Origin: Steinernema hermaphroditum
Taxonomy: Eukaryota; Nematoda; Chromadorea; Rhabditida; Steinernematidae
Reading direction: 5' to 3'
Length of the DNA: 64,000 bases
Assembly: GCA_030435675.1 (NCBI GenBank)
Contig: CM059624.1
Location: forward strand, 12,362,769 to 12,426,768
Position 1 is the first letter of the stretch. Each line of letters begins with the position of its first letter. This document shows, piece after piece, positions 55,900-64,000 of the stretch. The notes beneath the pieces were generated by a model. The model was not told the DNA's origin and ran no database searches. It worked only from the letters and a program-made list of their open reading frames with translations. A program made the position numbers and the translations under genes.

Positions 55900-56438
55900 C
55901 ACCTCCTTCTTTCGCCCCTCACGCGCGGCCAACCTCCAGATCTCGGGAGTTACAGGCCGAACGCCATCCATCACTCTCGGGTTTGCGATAAATTCGAACG
56001 CAATTCTTCATAACCGATCGCCGTCGACGCCACAAGATAGTCGTCGTAAACTCTCGACGACGAACCCCGGCCTCCGTGTCATGCGATTGCAGCGCCCGCG
56101 CGGAACAATTTTGAGATCTTCCGCCGACTCCGCCGGGCTCCCGGCCGATGACCTCGCTCCCGCACCGACCACCACCGGTGGCGGCGGCGAAGACTGGAGC
56201 CGCCGAAGCGCCGGCGAAGGGGAGGTGGACGTCGCGCGGCGGCGGTGACAGTCGCGCACCGCGACAATATCTCTCGGCAAAGGTGCGCGCCCACCGAAGG
56301 CATTTTATAGATATCCCTGCTGGGTTCGTCCGCCACCCCGCCACCGGCGGAGAACAGTGTCAGTGTGTCAGCGCCGATTCCGCGACCGCCGCCGCCCTTG
56401 GCCTCGTAGCGACGATTCGACGCTCCGAACAAGGCGAG
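55900..56438 (+). promoter_or_regulatory. GC-rich 5' region of the nuclear receptor gene
   Basis: A stretch of high GC with many CG dinucleotides precedes exon 1 of the receptor. A frame without stops runs from an ATG at 56148 straight into ATG AAA at 56439. The segment may be 5' UTR and core promoter, or may encode an alternative Ala/Arg/Pro-rich N-terminus of 97 residues. No TATA element or named factor site was identified. Confidence 0.45.
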
Positions 56439-59400
56439 ATGAAAGGTAAGCAGGCCACTAAACCAGGTTTCTGGGTCCCGATGAGCGCCCCTTGACCCCC
56501 AATGCTCCTGACGATGCCAACTTTTCTACCTCCGCCCTCAGGGCCAGCTGTCCTCAGAATTGAGGGTTCCCCGGTTTCGGTGTTTTTGGTTCTGGATAAT
56601 AGCGGTTTGGTCGCCGCGGGGTTTGAGGGCTTCCGGGTGGCGACCCAGATCTATCCCGCCTCAGTCAGTACCCGGTTCTTTCTTGGCCAACGTGGTGAAC
56701 GTCGTTTATGCGCGAATGATTACCAATTAGCGCTCTTCCAGAGAATCCGTCGGTCCGGTTTCACGGCGGCTTGTAGTGGCCAAAAAAGTGGTTTTATGAG
56801 GGCTTGTTCGCATTTATGCAAGACTGCATGTGTTCTTGGGAACTGTAGTTGATGCTTTCACGTAACTATAAAAACGGATATGGCGCACATTGAGGAACGT
56901 TTCCAAGAACTCAGGTGTTCTAAACAAAGAAGTCGTCCATAGTTAGGTAGCATCCATGTTGATCGGCCACAGTACCTAAACCTCCGCGATAAGGAGACCC
57001 TCAAAACACCGTGCCTATTTCCCTGACGCCGGTCCATATATGCTTATTGTAGATATTCCCATTACTGTTCACTTGACCTTCTCCCCTTTCAGCTCTCACC
57101 CAGAACGAGCTCATCCCGTGTAGTGTTTGTGGCGACAAGTCGTCCGGAATCCACTATGGAGTCCACACGTGCGAAGGCTGCAAAGGCTTCTTCCGACGGA
57201 GTCAGTCCATTCCCAACAGCAGCTACAAGTGCACCCGCGGTCAGAACTGCATTGTGGACAGGGTGAACCGGAACAGGTGTCAGTACTGTCGACTGCAACG
57301 GTGTTTGAAAGTTGGAATGAGTCGGGCCGCTGTGATTTTTGGAAGAAGATCCAAGAAGACGAAGGAGAAGGTCGCTGACATTGTGAGTTTGCTTGATTCT
57401 TGTTTGGGATAGAACCGGTGGTGTTTAATTGAAACTGGCTATCTTTTGGTTTATAAAAAGTGTTTCGATAAGGACCCAACTAGAAGCCCCTGAGATATAA
57501 ACTTTTGACCTCACACCTGCCGAAAAAAACGTAACCTTCACCCCACGTTTTTTTCCCGCCGTAAACTTGATTGATCACTTTCGTGTAGATGTCCGATGTA
57601 CTCACCAATTCCTCTACTATGCCTTTTCACAGTTTGAATCTTCTTCCAGGCCACCACAATTTCATAACTGTCAGATTCACCATCTTTTTTGTCACATTTC
57701 GAAGCTTAAGAGCTGACCCTAATCCTCTCAAAAACTCTGACCTTCACTCCAACTTTTTTTCACGCCGCCATAAACTTGATTGATTACCGTCGTCCCTTTT
57801 AGGCGCGCCAATACCAGCAGCAAAACAGCGAAAACGCCGTTACCGCCGCTTCCACGTGCTACTCGTACCCGTCGGACGCGCAGAACGTCATTCCCATCTC
57901 CTACAACCAAGCCACCCCCGCTCCTCAGCCGATCTACATCTCTGGCGGCGGCTACTCCGCCGCCAACAGCCTCTACATGAGCCATGCCATCGCCGACGCC
58001 CCCATCAACTACACCGTAGTTCCGGAATCCGTTTCCGACTATGCGCAGATGGCCATCCCGGGCTCAGAGCCGCCGGCCCAGCCTAATGTCTACCAGGGCG
58101 AGGCGATGGTTGAGTCTCCCGACTTCATCAAGAATCTCACCGAGTTCTTTCTCAACAACTTCGTCGTCCCCAACCAACAAAAGGACTTCAGCAACGCGCC
58201 GGAGCTCTTCGACCAGAACACGGTAAGTCCTTTGTGGCGGGTCGAATCGGGGTCATCGACGCGGCGCGCATTGCGACATCGGCTGGCACCGGCTGGTTGT
58301 TTTGCAGTTGCGCGCCGCGCGCGGGGTCATCAAGGACACCCTAATCGACCCCGCGCGCATGAATCTACTTTGTTGTCTCCGCTGCCGACGCACTTCGACG
58401 GGATTCAAAAAGAGATTAGGGGAGCATGTGTAGACAGTGGGAATGTGAACCGGTCCATGGAGCCAAGACTCTCTTGAAGCATTTCTGGCAATTGTCAGCT
58501 TCATAAAAACAGGAATAAAAGTCAAATCAAAGTTTCTAATCTGCTTTTGAGGTCCAATAATACAGTAAAAATTTGGTCCCAAGTTGAAATTAAGGGCCTT
58601 GGGTCTGTCTTCGATAAACTGAATCCATACAAAACTGCACAATTTCAACAAATTTTGAAAACGGTCTATAATCAGAGATGCCGACTCGGTCAAATTTCGT
58701 AAATCCGAGCGGCTTCGGCTCAGTTGGCACCTCTGGGTATAATGCTGAATCTGTTTGTTGTATTTGTGACCTTTCCTATACCTATGCTACCCAAATTGTG
58801 TCTAATTCTCTCTTGTCGATAGAGTCCAAACTCTACGTTCCAACTCAATCGAAAAACGAAAATTACAACACTATAAATCTCCCCTTTTCAGCAACATTCC
58901 GACGCCTGGCGCCACTTCGCCAACGGCCTCACCAAGATCATCCAGCTGCTCATCGAGTTCGCCAAGCAGGTCGAAGGCTTCAACGAGCTCAATCAGACCA
59001 TCCAGATCAACCTTCTCAAGCGGAACGTCTTCGAGATCACCCTCCTCGTGCTCACCCTCACCTACGACATGAACTCCGGCATTCTTGGCCTGGCCGACTA
59101 CCGACTGCCCAGAAACAGCCACACAGAGCCGTACTTCACGTCGGCGCTCCACGACTGCGTCTGCACCGTTTCCCAGCGGAACTTCAGTCCCAACGTCGTG
59201 GCCATCCTCTGCGGAATCGTCCTCCTCGAGTCCGAATTCACCGTGCCCTGTCTGCAGAGGGCAACCGAGCAGCTCTACACCACCCTACAGTACGAGCTCG
59301 GGCCCAACTGGGAACTCGTCTACAGTGACATCGCCGAGATGAGGATACAAACGGCAAAGGTGTCCAGAATGCACCTGGAGTACCTCATCAGGGCGAAGCA

Positions 59401-59500
59401 GTTCGACCCGAACATCGAACGTGGCCTACCGCCGCTCTACCGCGAGCTCTTCGACGAGTCGCCCGTCAACATAGTCAACATGACCACGCCGTTCCAGTAG
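56439..59500 (+). CDS. nhr-23: Nuclear hormone receptor of the NHR-23/HR3/ROR type
   Basis: Exons 56439-56445, 57093-57382, 57803-58222 and 58892-59500 join in phase to 441 residues. The DNA-binding domain occupies residues 12-77: [20 protein letters not shown] opens the first zinc finger (Cys12, 15, 29, 32), with P-box [12 protein letters not shown]. The second finger has Cys49, 55, 65 and 68 in [13 protein letters not shown], followed by [16 protein letters not shown]. The ligand-binding domain covers about 240-427: [20 protein letters not shown] and a terminal activation helix, [11 protein letters not shown]. The box [10 protein letters not shown].(K/R)C..VGMSR and the PPLYRELF end are characteristic of ROR/HR3/NHR-23. 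The C. elegans gene is a nuclear transcription factor driving the moult cycle. AATAAA at 59653. The hinge is Tyr/Pro/Ala-rich. The start could lie upstream. Confidence 0.92.
57520..57800. repeat. Duplicated block inside intron 2 of the nuclear receptor
   Basis: ACCTTCACCCCACGTTTTTT with CGCCGTAAACTTGATTGATC (57531-57575) recurs as ACCTTCACTCCAACTTTTTT with CGCCATAAACTTGATTGATT (57740-57785). The second copy ends at the exon 3 acceptor. Confidence 0.75.
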
Positions 59501-60848
59501 CTCCGTTCCCTCCGCGCCCTTCTAAGTCACTTCCGAAGCATTCCACTCGGTCTCCGCACTGTTCGGTGTCCTCCAAAGAACCACAACGTCTTTCACACGC
59601 TTGCCTATGTAAATAACACTTAGTAGAGAGTACATAATATTTCTTTGTAAGTAATAAAGTGCATTTATTGGAGTAGGCCGGCGCCTTCTCGTTGTTGTAT
59701 TTAAATTTATTTATGAGTAAAGTGCAGTTCAAGTTCATCCAAAGCAGTTTTTTTCACGGAAATCACATTTCCACTGGTTCCTGTTTCCTTATCTGGGTCA
59801 GCGGAAAAGTGTCTTTGCGATGGCGATCTTACAAACATTCCGATGGTTTTGTTTCCGCACGGTTGCCTTTCTCGGTTAGACTGATTAAATTGACTGATCA
59901 CGAACAAATATGAAGTCGCAAGAGTTTTCAAAATAGATGCCACGAAGCTAATAGCAGTACAAGAGCGTCATGGTAAGCACAATCTCTGAATTCCATCTAC
60001 GGAAAACATGTGATTGACACCAACATATGGAGATGACCAAAGTTCGGGTGATCCGTTTAGTAGATTTGTCGTCGGACAGGGCACCGAACAGTTATCTCTT
60101 GTACAGCGAGCTTTTGGCAAATGCACAATCATGAGGACCTTTTCACTCTCTGGAGCAATTGTATGTATGGCCAAAAAAGGAGTCATACCCAAGTTTGTTA
60201 CCAAGATAGATCATTAAAAGAAGGTCATTCGCTCGTGAAGGGAGTGGGATTTCGAAATGGGACGTGGTAACTTTTGTCGTGCTTTGGGAGTGCTTCTCGC
60301 AATGGAAAAGTTCAAATTTGACGGGTCTGACGACTGGAGCAATCGATGAAGAGATTCATGCAAATTTTTAGTCAATTTTTTGAAGTGGAACTTTGAAGAA
60401 GGAACTGTAATGATCTGAGCTGGTTGTAGCTTTATTACACAAACGTCTTTTACGAGACGAGACGCTCGAGACGCATAAAGAGTGTGGATTACCAGAATCT
60501 TCTTGAGGACTGCCTCACTAAGTTCCTGGATTAACTGAACTTTAACTGAAGCAAACTGAGCCCGGCCGTTTTTTCAGTATGACAACGCAGCGATGCGTTG
60601 TAGAACACAAAAAGAGAACGCTGTTCAAGATGCAGGCCTGTTCTGTCTTGGCCACCTTGCTCCGTTCAGTCCCGGAATCGAAACCTTATTCATATGGGCT
60701 TTTCGGCACGAGCGTCGGTCGACATGTCAACGACTTCATCAAAGAGACCATTAAAAGGGCAAAAATCGGCTAAGATTCGACCATGTCTCCTAGATACGTT
60801 GTCGTAAAGACGCATGTGTCCCTCTGTGTAAGCAGCATCCAAAGGAAC
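59501..60848. other. Intergenic stretch between the nuclear receptor and F-box gene 2
   Basis: Begins with the receptor's 3' UTR and AATAAA at 59653. The remaining open frames are short and without domains. An in-frame ATG at 60783 could extend F-box gene 2 upstream by 22 codons. Confidence 0.5.
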
Positions 60849-61942
60849 ATGCCTCATCTCCCGAATATACTTCTTCCTTATATCTTCGGCAACATCGACT
60901 GGAAAAAAGACTGGTTCAGCATCAGAATGGTTTCCAAACACTTCAAGAGGTTAATTGATAAGCAATTCTCCGTTGAAATGTAAGTGAATTGGCACCTCTT
61001 GAAAATGAATTTTTGCCTTAGAATGGCAACCTGTGACGATTATGGCAGCCCGAGGTTGCAGCTGACCTACCGTAACGGTCATCACGTAGTGCTGACCAAA
61101 AGGGCTGGATATAGAGAACTTACAGTTGGCAACCCCGAGTGGAGCATCTTCCAGATGAAGATAACGTCAATCAGCATCGTCTATCCCTACAATTTGTTAG
61201 CAATGACGCTCGTCGACCTTCTTTTGCGAGTTAGAAAAGCGGCTGGGGCGTTCTCAAATCTGAAGTCCTTGAAGTTAGATTGGAATCGCGATATCGATAT
61301 GGTTCCGATCATCGAACGGATAGTTCCGAGGCTTCCTAGAAAAATGAATGTAATTGACGTGCCTGTGTTCTGCAACGAGGAACAAGGGAGGCGCACTCTT
61401 ACACGACTAATCAACCTGAAACCGAAGAACTTGTCCATTTCCATGGATTCGACCGACATGGATCAGTTTGAGGAGATGATGGATTCGACGGAGTGCGATA
61501 TTTCGATGTCCTTGAAGTGGATTCTTCCTAAAGAGACGGCCGACTTTGACGAACGGCTTCGTTCGGTTAATCAGGTATGAATCCTGTAGAAAATATTCTG
61601 TTCGCACACGATTTTTCACTCATTAAACGCTAAGGACTCTGTAGTCCTATGAGCAATTTGCATCACTTTATTAAGTCATACCATCTTTTCAGCGACTGGA
61701 CTCGAACCCAAAACTTGATGGCAGAGTGGCTACATACCTCGATAGGCCTGATTTCGGTAAACGACCCTCTTCTCTATTCTCGCGATCTTCGCGAACTGTA
61801 CAATACAAAGGTGAACCCCCTAGCATTCTTTTCATCTTTATCGCCTGCATCTTTTCGTGTGCTGTGTACATGCTTGGATTGACCACAGTCATGTTTGACG
61901 AATTTAGCCGGCTTGCTAGATTTGTATTTCACCAACCTTTGA
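60849..61942 (+). CDS. F-box protein 2
   Basis: Exons 60849-60979, 61022-61574, 61676-61810 and 61889-61942 join in phase to about 290 residues. The N-terminus MPHLPNILLPYIFGNIDWKK, then IRMVSKHFKRLIDKQFSVE, matches the F-box pattern. The middle (VVLTKRAGYRELTVGNPEWS, then NLKSLKLDWNRDIDMVPIIE) and the last part (SDWTRTQNLMAEWLHTS) resemble the F-box-associated region of nematode proteins. Expected role: SCF ubiquitin-ligase substrate adaptor. I chose the acceptor TTTATTAAG/TCATAC for exon 3 over TTTTCAG/CGACTG because only the former keeps the F-box-associated frame. The 3' end is therefore less certain. The gene is shorter than F-box gene 1 and shares its orientation. Confidence 0.7.
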
Positions 61943-61978
61943 CCTATCCCTCTGACGCTGTGTGATCTTATATACTTT

Positions 61979-62332
61979 TCAACACTTTATTTGATTTGGT
62001 TTGATTTTTGCATCAATTCCATTATTGTCTTCCATTAATTCCATCTCTTGCTCGACTTTTAACATCATCTTATATGCTTCCACGTAAGGATTCACTTCTC
62101 TCATGACCAGTTCTATGCTTCTCACCAAGTTACGATCGCAACTTCGATCTGTGGCATGGCCAAAGCTGTCGTGAAGCGCCTCTTTCGTAGGAAATGAACC
62201 TTGTAGAGGAGTGAATCTCTCTTTCTCTTGTGCTGGCCATGTCTCTACAAGGCTATTAAACGATTTCATTGCAACCACCACGGAAGTGAAGCTGATGAAC
62301 CTTTGCATTGCAGAATATGTATAGTGGTCCAT
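61979..62332 (-). mobile_element. Helitron replicase/helicase N-region fragment
   Basis: The minus frame reads MQRFISFTSVVVAMKSFNSL, ETWPAQEKERFTPLQGSFPT, EALHDSFGHATDRSCDRNLV and REVNPYVEAYKMMLKVEQEM. The order of EALxxR or D, CD..L, NPYV.AYK.M..VE matches the Helitron helicase-like N domain of eukaryotic Helitrons. No HUH Rep motif or helicase part is present, so this is a fragment. Confidence 0.7.
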
Positions 62333-62410
62333 CTATCGCTCCTTGTACTTTCCATATTTTTCTATCTCGAGAGGTCATTAAAGAGATCGACTCCTGGCCA
62401 GAGATAGGAA

Positions 62411-62650
62411 ACGAGTCCGAAATCCAAACGAGTCCGAGTCCGAGTCCGGACTCGTTTCTGAATTCCAAACGAGTCCGAGTCCGAGTCCGGACTCGTTTCT
62501 GATTCCCAAACGAGTCCGAGTCCGAGTCCGGACTCGTTTCAAAATTTCTATCGAGTCCGAGTCCGAGTCCGGACTCGTTTGCGATTCAGAAACGAATCCG
62601 AGTCCGAGTCCGGACTCGAAAAATTTTCCCGGACTCGAGTCCAAAACGAG
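62411..62650. repeat. 41-bp tandem repeat with internal palindrome
   Basis: Five units start at about 62430, 62471, 62512, 62553 and 62594, giving a constant 41-bp period. Each contains CGAGTCCGAGTCCGAGTCCG followed by GACTCG, so the outer CGAGTCCG and CGGACTCG pair as a hairpin. The 15-bp spacers vary. Both strands read as SDSDSD- or RTRTRT-like frames, which are by-products. A related GAGTCCGGACT motif occurs near 51840. Confidence 0.9.
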
Positions 62651-62765
62651 TCTGAATTGCAAATTTTGGCGGAAGAGTTGCAGATTGACAGTGTTTCCGG
62701 CTCATTTCCTTACTTTTATGGCAACAAACAGGTAATAATCAGTAACAACAACAGGCTAAAAAGCA

Positions 62766-64000
62766 TCAACAATTGGATAAGAACTTGGAGTTCATGGCTA
62801 AGAACGTTCTGGTCCGTAAAGTTCCATCCGACACTCTATTTCGACGTCCTGTCGAAAAAATAGTTGCAAGAGAGAATGTTCTCTCCGACGACGCGCTGCT
62901 CGCTGGGACGGAGAGGAATCTCAGTGCCACTTCGCGCAGTTTGGGCATCATCGTCACCTAAAATCACTATGAGATTAATGCGTTATGATCAACTCTACCT
63001 GTTCTTGTGAAGCCCAAAAGTCCAGTGCAGATTGACCAACAAACTTGGTGCGTTCTTTTCTGTATATATCGAGCTCTTTTCGTAGAATATCCTTATCAGA
63101 AGCTGCTCCGGAGAGTGCGTGACGCATATTGGCAGCATCTTCCAACAGATCACGACAGAAGGATGGAACATTGCTTCTATCTTGTGATGGTGTACACATT
63201 TCGTCAACTAGTTGAACTTCTTCCACATCATCTGATATAGGTTTTCGGGCGACAGCAGTAATCATTCGTTCAACCTCTGCTTGTTCAAGTGGATTCAGAG
63301 CAAAATCATACACGGGATCAAGATATGTGCTGATCAAGTAACGTTCGTCAAATTCGCTGGTGCCAAATTTGAACCTTGTTTTCAGTTCTCGTGAGAGAGC
63401 GATGCTGACTTCGTCTTTTGTCCGCTTCTGAAATTCCCACCAAGCTTAAATTGGTTAATTACGTAACTGGGTTTACCTCCAAATACAGAAGTTGGCTTTT
63501 TATGAACGGGAAGACATGGCTTATTGTAACATCAGTTTCAAGTTCCATCTTTCTTGTGAATTCTTCATACGGCTTCATAATATCTAGCACTTTGTTTACG
63601 AAAACCAGATCCCGCGAAGGTAAAGCTTCTCTTTCGAGGTAAGAACAGACATCTTGTAATTTGTCCCACACGACAACGAGCCGACGGAATACGTAATAGA
63701 TGTAGTTCCATCTATAAAGACAATACACACTTATTAACAGCGATCTTACCTACCTCGTTCGAGACGGCAAGACAAGAGTGAGACCGCTTCTAGTCAATAG
63801 TTCCCGCATACAAGTTGAACTATGCCGAAAGTTGCGCACGAAGAGCAAAATGGAGTCAACACGGCCATCTGCATCCAACACATCAGTTACAATCTTCTTC
63901 AGAACTAGCTGCATTGTGTGAATTACACAGGACAGCCTCTTCGGCATCACAATAACGTCGAATTCGTCTTCGGCGATGTCGAACAAGGCTCCATGGTGGT
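62766..64000 (-). mobile_element. hAT-family transposase, C-terminal part (runs off right edge)
   Basis: Exons on the minus strand: beyond 64000 to 63754, 63711-63477, 63427 to about 63000, and 62957-62766. Joined pieces read RLSCVIHTMQLVLKKIVTDV, RWNYIYYVFRRLVVVWDKLQ, ISTYLDPVYDFALNPLEQAE and finally MPKLREVALRFLSVPASSAS, then SERTFSLATIFSTGRR. These are the RC.(A/I)H..QLV, RWN and C-terminal dimerisation (P.L...A..FLS.P.SSA.SERTFS) signatures of hAT transposases. Splice phases agree, including AG/A across RWN. It could be an active or domesticated element; the N-terminal BED finger and the termini lie outside the window. Confidence 0.85.

Larger units (their letters stand above)
51493..56438. 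other. Long repeat-rich region between F-box gene 1 and the nuclear receptor
   Basis: Includes a GAGTCCGGACTC-bearing patch near 51830-51870, an R copy (52015-52165), an N-terminal membrane-protein frame (52898-53341), a GC-rich block (53780-54130), an R-like fragment (54640-54930) and the GC-rich upstream region of the nuclear receptor (55900-56438). No further intact gene is supported. Confidence 0.5.

Noticed and set aside
55832..56432. Several overlapping Arg/Ala-rich frames on both strands
   Set aside because: Result of GC-rich composition upstream of the nuclear receptor; only the frame joining ATG AAA at 56439 is mentioned as a possible extension.
61693..61965. Alternative exon 3 of F-box gene 2 from the TTTTCAG acceptor (frame RLDSNPKLDGRVATYLDRPD)
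   Set aside because: Open, but it replaces the SDWTRTQNLMAEWLHTS frame that resembles F-box-associated sequence; the TTAAG acceptor keeps that frame in phase. RNA would decide.
62308..62662. Acidic or basic frames of SDSDSD/RTRTRT type
   Set aside because: Translation of the 41-bp tandem repeat; not a gene.
1..64000. tRNA, rRNA, CRISPR array or bacterial-type operon
   Set aside because: Looked for and not seen; introns and protein families are eukaryotic.

Overview
The window looks like nuclear DNA of a nematode, rhabditid in the broad sense. Its genes are split by many short introns (often 40-50 bp) with GT..TTTCAG-type borders. The families present are typical of nematodes: serpentine chemoreceptors, DUF229 ectoenzyme-like proteins, F-box proteins and an NHR-23/ROR-type nuclear receptor. 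I cannot name the genus from sequence alone. All exon coordinates were read by hand from splice signals, open frames and comparison between paralogues, so single borders may be off by a base or two.

Left part (1-16 kb): a cluster of four paralogous seven-transmembrane receptor genes. One is on the minus strand and runs off the left edge; three are on the plus strand. Exons 2-5 have the same lengths in the three plus-strand genes. An isolated exon-3 relic lies at 6353-6480. Two of the genes share a nearly identical 3' block, including an intron, which suggests gene conversion.

Middle (17-19 kb): two convergent genes encoding lysine-rich, single-span membrane proteins. One carries a tandem 42-bp (14-residue) proline-rich repeat.

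Centre (18.9-48.7 kb): a DUF229 cluster with one gene on the minus strand and four on the plus strand. The nine-exon plan is shared, apart from one fused exon pair. The proteins are type II membrane proteins with an alkaline-phosphatase-like motif set (FDSTS, HADD or HIDE, GDHG). One copy is degenerate, and two further clusters of DUF229 relics lie beside it. Together these record a segmental duplication of several kilobases. A small secreted protein resembling a PLAT/LH2 domain is embedded on the minus strand at 30.3-30.9 kb.

Right part (49-64 kb): an F-box gene, a repeat-rich gap, an nhr-23-like nuclear receptor behind a GC-rich 5' region, a second F-box gene, a Helitron fragment, a 41-bp hairpin-forming tandem repeat, and a multi-exon hAT transposase on the minus strand that runs off the right edge.

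The gaps hold many copies of a non-autonomous dispersed repeat (called R here), several MITEs, foldback elements and a truncated mariner-like element. The receptors, DUF229 proteins and F-box proteins are all families that typically expand by local duplication in nematodes. The conserved regulator nhr-23 sits among them. I saw no tRNA, rRNA or CRISPR array.
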